Origin: CAVTWH01 sp963850915 | GTDB lineage: Bacteria; Actinomycetota; Actinomycetes; Mycobacteriales; Micromonosporaceae | Direction: 5' to 3' | NCBI GenBank assembly: GCA_963850915.1 | Contig: CAWKND010000006.1 | Coordinates: forward strand, 577,397 to 641,396 | Length of the DNA stretch: 64,000 nucleotides | Shown here: one piece after another, positions 25,469 through 33,294 of the stretch | Position numbering within the stretch: the stretch's first letter is position 1 | How the letters are laid out: the number at the start of each line of letters is the position of its first letter | Position numbers and translations under genes: made by a program | The notes under the pieces: generated by a model | The model's input: the letters and a program-made list of their open reading frames with translations, nothing else | Database searches by the model: none | Told to the model about the DNA's origin: nothing

Positions 25469-25947
25469 GCGCCGCCGTACCCGAGACACTGTTCGCGCGC
25501 CCCCGCAAGGCGACCAAGGTCGCGTGGGTACTCGCCGTCCTGGTCGTGGTGATCTTCGCTTCGGTGGCCACCGCGCTGCACGGGCGTACCGAGGGCGACC
25601 AGGGGGTCTTCCACACCTCCGACCAGATCGCGATGATCGGGTTGGGGCTGCTGGCCGGCGCGGGCATCCTGCTGTTCACCCGTCCCCGGGTGGAGGCCGA
25701 CGCCCGGCACATCAAGATCCGTAACGTGATCGGCGGCTACGACCTGCCCTGGGAAGTGGTCCGCGGGGTCACCTTCAACCGAGGCGCCCCGTGGGCCAGC
25801 CTCGAGCTGCACGACGACGACGTGGTGGCGGTGATGGCAATCCAGGCGGCCGACAAGATGTACGCCGTCCAGTCGGTGCGTACCCTCCGCGCCCTGCTCG
25901 CCGCCCACCAGGCCGGCGCCGTCCCCGCCCCGCGCGACAGCGGCTGA
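25465..25947 (+). CDS. Second PH-domain (bPH6-type) membrane protein
   Basis: 160 residues with two membrane helices (about 18-36 and 52-70) and a PH-like domain (RPRVEADARHIKIRNVIGGY, then DLPWEVVRGVTFNRGAPW). It is a paralogue of the gene before it, and the GTG start overlaps that gene's stop (GTGA), so the two are coupled and may form a heteromeric membrane complex. No enzyme motif is present. Confidence 0.85.
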   Translation: MSAAVPETLFARPRKATKVAWVLAVLVVVIFASVATALHGRTEGDQGVFHTSDQIAMIGLGLLAGAGILLFTRPRVEADARHIKIRNVIGGYDLPWEVVRGVTFNRGAPWASLELHDDDVVAVMAIQAADKMYAVQSVRTLRALLAAHQAGAVPAPRDSG

Positions 25948-26002
25948 GCGGTCCGCCGCCCCACTGGCCGGGGTGGTCGCGCAGGGTGACCGGCCGGGGT
26001 GG

Positions 26003-26275
26003 TAGAGTTGCCGGGTCGACCCACTGTGCCCTGCTTGTCGGATCATCGGCTTGTTGGAACACAGTGATCCAAGCGGAGCTCCCGCTCCCACCTGAGTGGC
26101 AACGCAACACGGCCACCGGGTTCCGGTCAACCGCCCCAGGATGGGAATCCATCCGCGGTGCGGCGCGTTCGTATGAACGCAGACCGGTCGAGCGGGCCCT
26201 GGCATGCGCCGGGGCCTTCTGTTTGGGTAGCTCCCGGGCTGGTCGCGACGAAGATCACTTTACCGAGGAGGCCCC
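26003..26275 (+). promoter_or_regulatory. infC promoter and 5' leader
   Basis: A TAGAGT -10 hexamer at 26003-26008 is followed by about 265 nt of untranslated sequence before infC. The leader contains GC-rich inverted segments and ends in GAGGAGG 4 nt before the ATC start codon. Long leaders here often carry L20/IF3-responsive RNA structures. The whole gap after the PH-domain gene (25948-26275) holds no gene. Confidence 0.55.
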
Positions 26276-26905
26276 ATCAGCGTCGAACCACGCGTGAACG
26301 AACAGATCCGGTCGAAAGAGGTCCGGCTGGTCGGTCCCGAGGGTGAACAGGTGGGCATCGTCCCACTGGAGCGCGCCCTGCAGCTGGCCGCCGATGTCGA
26401 TCTGGATCTGGTCGAGGTTGCGCCGATGGCGCGCCCGCCAGTGTGCAAGCTCATGGACTTCGGCAAGTTCAAGTACGAGAGCGCACTCAAGGCTCGCGAG
26501 GCGCGGCGTAACCAGCAGCAGACCGTCATCAAGGAAATGAAGCTCCGGCCGAAGATCGACTCGCACGACTACGAGACCAAGAAGGGTCACGTCGTACGGT
26601 TCCTGAAGCAGGGCGACAAGGTCAAGGTGACGATCATGTTCCGCGGCCGCGAGCAGAGCCGCCCCGAGCTGGGTTACCGGCTCCTGCGCAAGCTCGAGGA
26701 AGAGGTCGCTGAACTGGGGTTTGTCGAGGCCGCACCGAAGCAGGACGGCCGTAACATGATCATGGTGATCGCACCGCGACCCGCCACCAAGGCAGCCGCG
26801 CGTACCGGGCCGGGTGGCGTTGCCACCAAGCTGCGGGACGACACGACCGTCGAGGCGGACGAGCCGGCTCCCCCCGGGGACGCGCCGGTCGCTGGCGACC
26901 AGTAG
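26276..26905 (+). CDS. infC: Translation initiation factor IF-3
   Basis: 209 residues. It binds the 30S subunit and checks start-codon selection. The N-domain (EVRLVGPEGEQVGIVPLERA) and C-domain (EMKLRPKIDSHDYETKKGHV, then DKVKVTIMFRGREQSRPELG) are intact, with an acidic/Ala tail typical of actinobacteria. The GAGGAGG site points to ATC at 26276 as start (ISVEPRVNEQIR), one of the rare initiation codons that IF-3 uses to limit its own synthesis; GTG at 26294 is the conventional alternative. First gene of infC-rpmI-rplT. Confidence 0.95.
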   Translation: MSVEPRVNEQIRSKEVRLVGPEGEQVGIVPLERALQLAADVDLDLVEVAPMARPPVCKLMDFGKFKYESALKAREARRNQQQTVIKEMKLRPKIDSHDYETKKGHVVRFLKQGDKVKVTIMFRGREQSRPELGYRLLRKLEEEVAELGFVEAAPKQDGRNMIMVIAPRPATKAAARTGPGGVATKLRDDTTVEADEPAPPGDAPVAGDQ

Positions 26906-26920
26906 AGAGAGAACAACACG

Positions 26921-27115
26921 ATGCCGAAGATGAAGCCCCACACGGGCATGGGCAAGCGGGTCAAGATCACAGGCACCGGGAAGATCCTTTCCCAGCAGTG
27001 CGGCCTCCGTCACAGGCTGGAGAAGAAGTCCTCCACCGAGACCCGTGCGCTGTCCGGGACTGTCGAGATTGCCAAGGTCGACACAAAGCGCGTCAAGAGG
27101 ATGCTCGGCCGCTGA
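26921..27115 (+). CDS. rpmI: 50S ribosomal protein L35
   Basis: 64 residues, full family length. Basic protein of the large subunit; MPKMKPHTGMGKRVKITGTG and the HRLEKKSSTETRALSG region are conserved. It lies 15 bp after infC and 33 bp before rplT in the standard operon, so it shares their control. Confidence 0.97.
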   Translation: MPKMKPHTGMGKRVKITGTGKILSQQCGLRHRLEKKSSTETRALSGTVEIAKVDTKRVKRMLGR

Positions 27116-27148
27116 CCGCGCGCCACCGACGATTGAGGAGTTACCGAC

Positions 27149-27541
27149 GTGGCACGCGTCAAGCGGGCAGTCAATGCCCAGAAGAAGCGCCGTACCGTCC
27201 TGGAGTCTGCCAGCGGCTACCGCGGTCAGCGTTCGCGCCTGTACCGCAAGGCCAAGGAGCAGATGCTGCACTCGATGCAGTACGCCTACCGCGACCGCCG
27301 GGACCGTAAGGGCGATTTCCGCCAGCTCTGGATCACCCGCATCAACGCGGGTGCCCGGGCCAACGGGATGACCTACAACCGGTTCATCCAGGGCCTCGGG
27401 CTCGCCGGCATCGAGGTGGACCGCAAGATCCTGGCCGACCTGGCCGTACACGACGAGGCGGCCTTCACGGCCATCGTCGAGCTGGCCCGGGCCGCGGTCG
27501 CGGCCGAGGGTACCGGCGGCGCGGCGGCACAGGCCGCCTGA
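27149..27541 (+). CDS. rplT: 50S ribosomal protein L20
   Basis: 130 residues. Assembly protein of the large subunit; in many bacteria it also represses its own operon by binding the leader. ARVKRAVNAQKKRRTVLESA, the Arg/Tyr-rich YRGQRSRLYRKAKEQML helix and NRFIQGL are intact. The Ala-rich tail is longer than in E. coli. GTG start after GAGGAG. Confidence 0.97.
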   Translation: MARVKRAVNAQKKRRTVLESASGYRGQRSRLYRKAKEQMLHSMQYAYRDRRDRKGDFRQLWITRINAGARANGMTYNRFIQGLGLAGIEVDRKILADLAVHDEAAFTAIVELARAAVAAEGTGGAAAQAA

Positions 27542-27546
27542 GCCAC

Positions 27547-28392
27547 TTGATCCAAAACAATCAGCCCGGGGTGGCTCCGTTCACACGACGGACCCCCCGG
27601 GTTGTTGCTGCCGGGAAACTGCGCCGCCGCCGGGACCGCGAGGTCGCCCGGCGGTTCCTCGTCGAGGGGCCACAGGCGGTCCGCGAGGCGGTCGGTGGTG
27701 CGGGTGGCGGGGCAGCGGGCATCATCGAGCTGTTCGGCACCCCGGAAGCCCTTTCCCGGTACGCCGAGCTGGCCGCCCTTTCACCCGTGGTCTCCGTGGT
27801 GACGCCGGACGGGCTGGCCGCCCTGACGGAGACGGTCAATCCGCAGGGCCTGGTCGCCGTCTGCGAGTTCCTCGACACGGCACTGGACCTCGCACTGGCC
27901 CGCCGGCCACGGCTGGTCGCCGGGCTGGTGGAGATCCGCGACCCGGGCAACGCCGGTACCGTGCTGCGAACAGCCGACGCCGCCGGCGCCGGTACGGTGA
28001 TCTTCGCCGGTGACGCCGTCGACCCGTACAACGGCAAGTGCGTACGCGCCTCCGCCGGCAGCCTGTTCCATGTCGACGTGGCTCGAACTCCCGATCCATT
28101 GGCCCTGGTCGCCGCGCTCCGAGGCGCCGGCCTGCGGGTGCTCGCCGCCGACGGGTACGGCGAGGCCGATCTCGACGAGCTGGCCGACTCGGGGGAGCTG
28201 GCGCAGCCCACCGCGTGGCTGTTCGGGTCGGAGGCGCACGGGCTGCCCGACGAGATCGCCGGCGCCTGTGACGCGCGGGTCCGGGTACCCCTGTACGGGC
28301 GGGCGGAGAGTCTAAATCTCGCGGCCGCCGCGGCGGTCTGCCTATACTCGTCGGCACGAGCCTTACGGCACACCGGAGCCCGGCCCTCGTAG
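27547..28392 (+). CDS. SpoU/TrmH-family rRNA methyltransferase
   Basis: 281 residues. A substrate-binding N-domain (about 15-110) precedes the knotted SpoU methyltransferase domain with motif 1 EIRDPGNAGTVLRTADAAG, motif 2 WLFGSEAHGLPDEI and motif 3 VRVPLYGRAESLNLAAAAAV, so SAM and RNA sites are intact. It probably 2'-O-methylates a ribose in 23S rRNA. Start uncertain: TTG at 27547 or GTG at 27571, neither with a good ribosome site. Its place right after rplT is conserved across actinobacteria. Confidence 0.9.
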   Translation: MIQNNQPGVAPFTRRTPRVVAAGKLRRRRDREVARRFLVEGPQAVREAVGGAGGGAAGIIELFGTPEALSRYAELAALSPVVSVVTPDGLAALTETVNPQGLVAVCEFLDTALDLALARRPRLVAGLVEIRDPGNAGTVLRTADAAGAGTVIFAGDAVDPYNGKCVRASAGSLFHVDVARTPDPLALVAALRGAGLRVLAADGYGEADLDELADSGELAQPTAWLFGSEAHGLPDEIAGACDARVRVPLYGRAESLNLAAAAAVCLYSSARALRHTGARPS

Positions 28393-28434
28393 ACCCAGGA
28401 GTCTTAGCAGTGCGCCCCAGCCAGTTGTTTAGCC

Positions 28435-28453
28435 AGCCCGCCGGTCGCGGGCT
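28435..28453 (+). terminator. Short hairpin between the methyltransferase and pheS
   Basis: AGCCCGC (28435-28441) and GCGGGCT (28447-28453) pair perfectly around a 5-nt loop. It may end transcription from the rplT side or act in the pheST leader. No U-tract and no clear leader peptide with Phe codons is visible. Confidence 0.45.
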
Positions 28454-28562
28454 GATGACGGGCGCCTGAGCTCCGACTCGCTCCAAACTCCCACACCGGC
28501 GGGCAGCGGTAGCACCGCGCCTCCGTAGACTGTCCAGGTTCTTTCAGCCCGGTGGGAGCCCC

Positions 28563-29624
28563 ATGTCGTACCGCAATGACCCTTACGATCCCAAGCAGGT
28601 CGCGCTGCTCGACCAGAGCGCGCTCGACGGCGCCGTCTCGGACGCCGAGAAGGCGTTCGCCGACGCGACCGACCCGGACGCGCTCGGCGCGCTCAAGCCC
28701 GCGCACCTGGGCGACAAGTCGCCGGTGTCGCTGGCCCGGCGGGAGATCGGCGCGCTGCCACCGCACGCCAAGTCCGAGGCGGGGCAGCGGGTCAACGCCG
28801 CCCGCGCGGCCATCCAGCTGCGCTTCGACGAGCGGGCCACACAGCTCGCCGCCGAGCAGGCGCGGCGGGTACTCGCCGAGGAGGCAGTGGACGTCACGCT
28901 GCCCTGGGACCGGCACCCGCGCGGCGCCCGGCACCCGCTCTCCACGCTGATGGAGCGCATCGGCGACCTGTTCGTCGGCATGGGCTACGAGATCGCCGAG
29001 GGGCCCGAGGTCGAGGCCGAGTGGTACAACTTCGACGCCCTGAACATCCACCCCGACCACCCGGCCCGCGGGCTGATGGACACCTTCTTCGTGGACATCC
29101 CGGGCCTGGTGCTGCGTACCCACACCAGTCCGGTACAGGCGCGCACCATGCTGTCCCGCAAGCCACCCATCTACGTGGTGGTACCCGGCCGCACCTACCG
29201 CACCGACGAACTGGACGCCACCCACACCCCGGTCTTCCACCAGGTCGAGGGGCTCGTGGTGGACAAGGGCATCACCATGGCGCACCTGCGCGGCACGCTC
29301 GACCACTTCGCCAAGGCGATGTTCGGCGCGGACGCCCGTACCCGCTGGCGCCCGCACTACTTCCCGTTCACCGAGCCGTCCGCCGAGTTCGACGTCTGGT
29401 TCGCCGCGCACCGGGACGGTCCGCGCTGGGTGGAGTGGGGTGGCTGCGGCATGGTCAACCCGCGGGTACTGCGCGCCTGCGGCATCGACCCGGACGTCTA
29501 CTCCGGCTTCGCGTTCGGGATGGGCATCGAACGCACCCTGATGTTCCGTAACGGGGTCAGCGACATGCACGACATGGTGGAGGGCGACGTGCGCTTCACC
29601 GAGGCTTTCGGGATGGGTGAGTAG
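28563..29624 (+). CDS. pheS: Phenylalanyl-tRNA synthetase alpha subunit
   Basis: 353 residues, standard length. It forms the catalytic half of the (alpha-beta)2 enzyme that charges tRNA-Phe. The coiled-coil N-terminus, class II motif 2 (RTYRTDELDATHTPVFHQVE) and motif 3 (FAFGMGIERTLMF) are intact. ATG follows GGTGGGAG. It is directly followed by pheT. Confidence 0.97.
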   Translation: MSYRNDPYDPKQVALLDQSALDGAVSDAEKAFADATDPDALGALKPAHLGDKSPVSLARREIGALPPHAKSEAGQRVNAARAAIQLRFDERATQLAAEQARRVLAEEAVDVTLPWDRHPRGARHPLSTLMERIGDLFVGMGYEIAEGPEVEAEWYNFDALNIHPDHPARGLMDTFFVDIPGLVLRTHTSPVQARTMLSRKPPIYVVVPGRTYRTDELDATHTPVFHQVEGLVVDKGITMAHLRGTLDHFAKAMFGADARTRWRPHYFPFTEPSAEFDVWFAAHRDGPRWVEWGGCGMVNPRVLRACGIDPDVYSGFAFGMGIERTLMFRNGVSDMHDMVEGDVRFTEAFGMGE

Positions 29625-29625
29625 C

Positions 29626-32178
29626 GTGCGGGTACCAGTCTCCTGGCTGCGGGAGTACGTCGACGCCCCGACCGACCCGGCTGAGCTCGAGCGCGCGCTG
29701 GTCAGCATGGGCATCGAGGTCGAGGAGATCGTCGACCGGCGGGCCTCGGTGGTCGGTCCGCTGGTCGTCGGCCGGGTCCTGACCGCGGAAGTGTTGTCCC
29801 AGTTCAAGAAGCCGATCCGGTACTGCACGGTGGATGTGGGCGAGCCGGAGCCGCGCGGGATCATCTGCGGTGCGCCCAATGTGGACGCCGGCCAGCTGGT
29901 GGTTGTCGCGCTGCCCGGGGCGGTACTCCCGGGTGGTTTCACCATCGCGGCGCGCAAGACCTACGACCACATCTCCGACGGGATGATCTGCTCCGCCCGG
30001 GAATTGGGGATCTCCGACGAGCACGCCGGGATCATCGAGCTGCCCGCCGGCGCCGGCCAGCCGGGCGACGAGGCGCGGCCGCTGGTCGGCCTCGACGACG
30101 TGGTGGTCGAGGTGGAGATCACCCCGGACCGGGGGTACTGCCACTCGGTCCGCGGCCTGGCCCGGGAGTTGTCGCACGCGCTCGGCGTACCGTTCCGCGA
30201 CCCGGCGCTGGCGATCTCCGTCCCGACGGGTAGCGGCCCGGCGCCGTACGGCGTCACCGTCGCCGACCCGGTCGGCTGCGACAGGTTCGCCGCGCGCCTG
30301 GTCACCGGCATCGACTCCACCGTGACGTCGCCCGACTGGCTGCGGCACCGGCTCACCGTCGCCGGTATCCGCTCGATCAGCCTGGCCGTCGACATCACCA
30401 ACTACGTAATGCTCGAACTCGGCCAGCCGATGCACGCCTTCGACCCCGACCGGCTCGCCGGTGATCTGCTGGTCCGCCGGGCGCTGCCGGGGGAGCGGCT
30501 GACCACACTGGACGGTGTTGACCGGGCGCTCGACCCGGAGGACATGGTCATCTGTGACCTCGGCCTGTCTGTTGGGTCCTCGCCTTCGGGCCGGGCGCCG
30601 TCCGCCGGCAAGGGCAAGGGCGCTCCCGCGTCCGCCAGCGGGCAGGGTGTACCGGTGTCGCTGGCGGCCGTGATGGGCGGCGAGAACAGCGAGATGCAGC
30701 CGGACTCGGTGAACGTGCTCTTCGAGGCGGCGCACTGGGATCCGGTGATGGTCTCCCGGACCGCCCGTCGGCACCGGCTGCTCTCCGAGGCTGCCAAGCG
30801 CTGGGAGCGTGGCGTCGACCCGCAGTTGCCGCTGGTGGCCCTGGAGCGCGCGGTGACGCTGCTGACCGAGTACGCGGGCGGCACGGTGCACCCCGGGGTA
30901 CTCGACATCGACAACGTCCAGCCACCCGCCCCGGTGGAGGTGCCGGCCGACCTGCCGTCGCGGCTGGCGGGCGTGGAGTACCCGGTCGCCCGGGTCGCCG
31001 AAGTGCTCACCGAGGTCGGCTGCGCGGTGGTTGCCGAGGGGCCGGTACTGCGCGTGACACCGCCGTCGTGGCGGCCGGATCTGTTGCAGCCGGCCGACTT
31101 CGTGGAGGAGGTGATCCGGCTCGACGGGTACGACAAGATACCCAGCGTGCTGCCGGTCGCCCCGCCCGGCAACGGGCTCACCCCCGGCCAGCGCCGGCGC
31201 CGTACCGTCAGCCGAGCACTCGCCGAGGCCGGGTACGTCGAGGTGCTCTCGTACCCGTTCATCGCACCCGGCGTGTTCGACGCGCTCGGGCTGGACGCCG
31301 ACGACGAGCGCCGCGCCGCCGTCCGGGTCGCCAACCCGCTGTCGGACGAAGAGCCGCTACTGCGTACCACCCTGCTGCCACCGCTGCTCGGCACGCTGAA
31401 GCGCAACCTGGGTCGGGGCCGGCGGGACGTGGCGCTCTACGAGCTGGGGCTGGTCTTCGAGCCGACCGGGGTCAGCACGCCGGCACCGGTGATGGGGGTA
31501 CTCGGCCGGCCGGCCGATGCCGACCTGGCCGCCACCCAGGCGCTCATCCCGGTACAGCCGTGGCACGTGGCCGTGGTGCTCGCCGGCGAGGTGGAGCCGG
31601 CCGGCTGGTGGGGCGCCGGGCGCACGGCGTCCTGGGCCGATGCCGTGGAGGCCGGGCGGATCGTGGCTGCCGCGTCAGGTGCGACGGTGGAGATCGCCGG
31701 GGCGGTACGCGCCCCGTGGCACCCGGGGCGCTGTGCCCGGTTCAGCGTGGACGGGCAGGTCGTCGGGTACGCCGGCGAACTGCACCCGGCGGTCTGCGCC
31801 GCGCTGGAGCTGCCCCGGCGTACCTGTGCGCTGGAGCTCAACCTGGACGCGCTCCCGCTCGCCGGTGTCACGCCGGCACCGGACTTCTCCACCTACCCGG
31901 CCGCGCTGATCGACGTGGCACTCGTCGTCCCGGCGGACACGCCGGCCGGGGAGGTACGCCAGGCACTGGTCGACGGGGCCGGTCCGCTGCTGGAGCGGGT
32001 ACGCCTCTTCGACGTGTACTCCTCCGAGCAGCTGGGCGCGGAGCGCAAATCGTTGGCGTACAAGCTGACCCTGCGCGCACCCGACCGTACCCTCACCGGT
32101 GAGGAGGCGGTGGCTGCCCGGGACGCGGCGGTCGCCGTCGCGGCGAAGCGCTTCGGGGCCGCTCTGCGTGGGGCCTGA
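29626..32178 (+). CDS. pheT: Phenylalanyl-tRNA synthetase beta subunit
   Basis: 850 residues with the usual order: tRNA-binding OB fold (about 40-150), B3/B4 editing domain, B5, class II-like core and the anticodon-binding domain at the end (FSTYPAALIDVALVVPADTP). An insertion of about 30 residues rich in Ser, Gly, Ala and Lys (about 312-343, SVGSSPSGRAPSAGKGKGAP) splits the B3/B4-to-B5 segment just before LAAVMGGENSE. GTG at 29626 gives the family-typical VRVPVSWLREY start; ATG at 29617 would overlap pheS. Confidence 0.96.
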   Translation: MRVPVSWLREYVDAPTDPAELERALVSMGIEVEEIVDRRASVVGPLVVGRVLTAEVLSQFKKPIRYCTVDVGEPEPRGIICGAPNVDAGQLVVVALPGAVLPGGFTIAARKTYDHISDGMICSARELGISDEHAGIIELPAGAGQPGDEARPLVGLDDVVVEVEITPDRGYCHSVRGLARELSHALGVPFRDPALAISVPTGSGPAPYGVTVADPVGCDRFAARLVTGIDSTVTSPDWLRHRLTVAGIRSISLAVDITNYVMLELGQPMHAFDPDRLAGDLLVRRALPGERLTTLDGVDRALDPEDMVICDLGLSVGSSPSGRAPSAGKGKGAPASASGQGVPVSLAAVMGGENSEMQPDSVNVLFEAAHWDPVMVSRTARRHRLLSEAAKRWERGVDPQLPLVALERAVTLLTEYAGGTVHPGVLDIDNVQPPAPVEVPADLPSRLAGVEYPVARVAEVLTEVGCAVVAEGPVLRVTPPSWRPDLLQPADFVEEVIRLDGYDKIPSVLPVAPPGNGLTPGQRRRRTVSRALAEAGYVEVLSYPFIAPGVFDALGLDADDERRAAVRVANPLSDEEPLLRTTLLPPLLGTLKRNLGRGRRDVALYELGLVFEPTGVSTPAPVMGVLGRPADADLAATQALIPVQPWHVAVVLAGEVEPAGWWGAGRTASWADAVEAGRIVAAASGATVEIAGAVRAPWHPGRCARFSVDGQVVGYAGELHPAVCAALELPRRTCALELNLDALPLAGVTPAPDFSTYPAALIDVALVVPADTPAGEVRQALVDGAGPLLERVRLFDVYSSEQLGAERKSLAYKLTLRAPDRTLTGEEAVAARDAAVAVAAKRFGAALRGA

Positions 32179-32182
32179 CCGG

Positions 32183-33187
32183 GTGACAGCGGAGCGGATC
32201 CTGGCCGAGTACGGCGAGCGCAACGCCCGGCTGGATCCGCTGCTACCCACCGGGTACGGGCTGCCCGAACCGGGTCCGGACGGTGTCCGGCTGGTGGTAC
32301 CGGGCGGGGTGGGTACCGCGCTGCACCTGCGCCCCGACCTGGAGAGCCTGTTCGACGCGTTCCAGACCGCCGACCAGTACCGGCTGGGCGCCAGGGTCGG
32401 TGGCGCGGATCCGGTGGCCGCACTGGACGCGCTGCTGCTCCAGTGGCGGGACAGCGTGCTGGCCCGCGCGACACCGGGCGACCCGGACTCCAGCGCCTGG
32501 CTGACCTGGCCGAGCCGGGATACCGCGATGGCCCGGCTGTTCCTGGCCCGCGGCCTGTCCCCGACCGTTGCATTGGCGGCCCGCCCCGCGCACCGGCCAG
32601 GCCCCGTCCCGCACGCCGCGGATCAGTCGCGAGACCCGGCGTATTCAGCCACGCAAGGCGCGGAGCCGTCCGATGCGGCACCGCGCGCCGCCGACCGGGT
32701 GCGGATCCGGCCGCTCGAGCCGGCCGATGTGGACGCCGCCGTCGCCCTGTCCCTGGAGGAGATCCGCTGGGACGAGCAGTTCGGCGGCGTCATTCCGCGC
32801 GCCTCCACCGAGCGGGAGATCCGTGCCGGGACGGTGGCGGCGGTCGAGCGGGCGGACGGCTGGAGCTGGCTGGCTGAGGTGGACGGCGTACCCGCTGGCC
32901 TGCTGGACCTGCAGCCACCCGAGCGGGCCGGCTGGGTGGCCGTGACGACTCGTGCCGCCCCGGTGGCGTACCTGGCCAACATGGTGGTGGCGGCGGCTTT
33001 CCGGGGCGGTGGCGTCGGCGCTCGGCTGGTCGCGCACGCCCACCAGCGGCTCGACGAGGCCGGGATCGCGGTGACCCTGCTGCACCACAGCACCATCAAC
33101 CCGCTGTCCGGCCCGTTCTGGCACCGGTGCGGCTACCGTCCACTGTGGACAACCTGGGAGGTACGCCCGGCGTCAGCCCTGCGCTGA
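32183..33187 (+). CDS. GNAT-family N-acetyltransferase with an extra N-terminal domain
   Basis: 334 residues. The C-terminal about 165 residues are a GNAT domain (VRIRPLEPADVDAAVALSLE, acetyl-CoA loop RGGGVGARL, FWHRCGYRPLW). The N-terminal 165 residues form a separate, unrecognised region, joined by a Pro/Ala linker. The acceptor is unknown. GTG at 32183 lies 4 bp after the pheT stop, so it is the last gene of that transcript; GTG at 32168 is possible. Confidence 0.85.
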   Translation: MTAERILAEYGERNARLDPLLPTGYGLPEPGPDGVRLVVPGGVGTALHLRPDLESLFDAFQTADQYRLGARVGGADPVAALDALLLQWRDSVLARATPGDPDSSAWLTWPSRDTAMARLFLARGLSPTVALAARPAHRPGPVPHAADQSRDPAYSATQGAEPSDAAPRAADRVRIRPLEPADVDAAVALSLEEIRWDEQFGGVIPRASTEREIRAGTVAAVERADGWSWLAEVDGVPAGLLDLQPPERAGWVAVTTRAAPVAYLANMVVAAAFRGGGVGARLVAHAHQRLDEAGIAVTLLHHSTINPLSGPFWHRCGYRPLWTTWEVRPASALR

Positions 33188-33200
33188 CCCGGCGCCGGCG

Positions 33201-33294
33201 GTCAGCTCGTGGGCGGCGGGCCGGACTGCGCGGCGACGGTGTCGGCGGTTAGCTCGTTGGCCGCGCGCCGGACTGCGCGGCGACGGTGTCGGCC
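33201..33294. repeat. 47-bp tandem duplication at the 3' end of the DUF885 gene
   Basis: Two adjacent 47-bp copies (33201-33247 and 33248-33294) differ at five positions. The right copy contains the last codons and stop of the peptidase gene (minus strand); the left copy repeats them after the stop, still readable as TADTVAAQSG-like residues ending in TGA. It is a local duplication of a gene end. Confidence 0.9.

Noticed and set aside
28393..28562. Phe-rich leader peptide or T-box controlling pheST
   Set aside because: No short frame with clustered Phe codons and no T-box core sequence was found.
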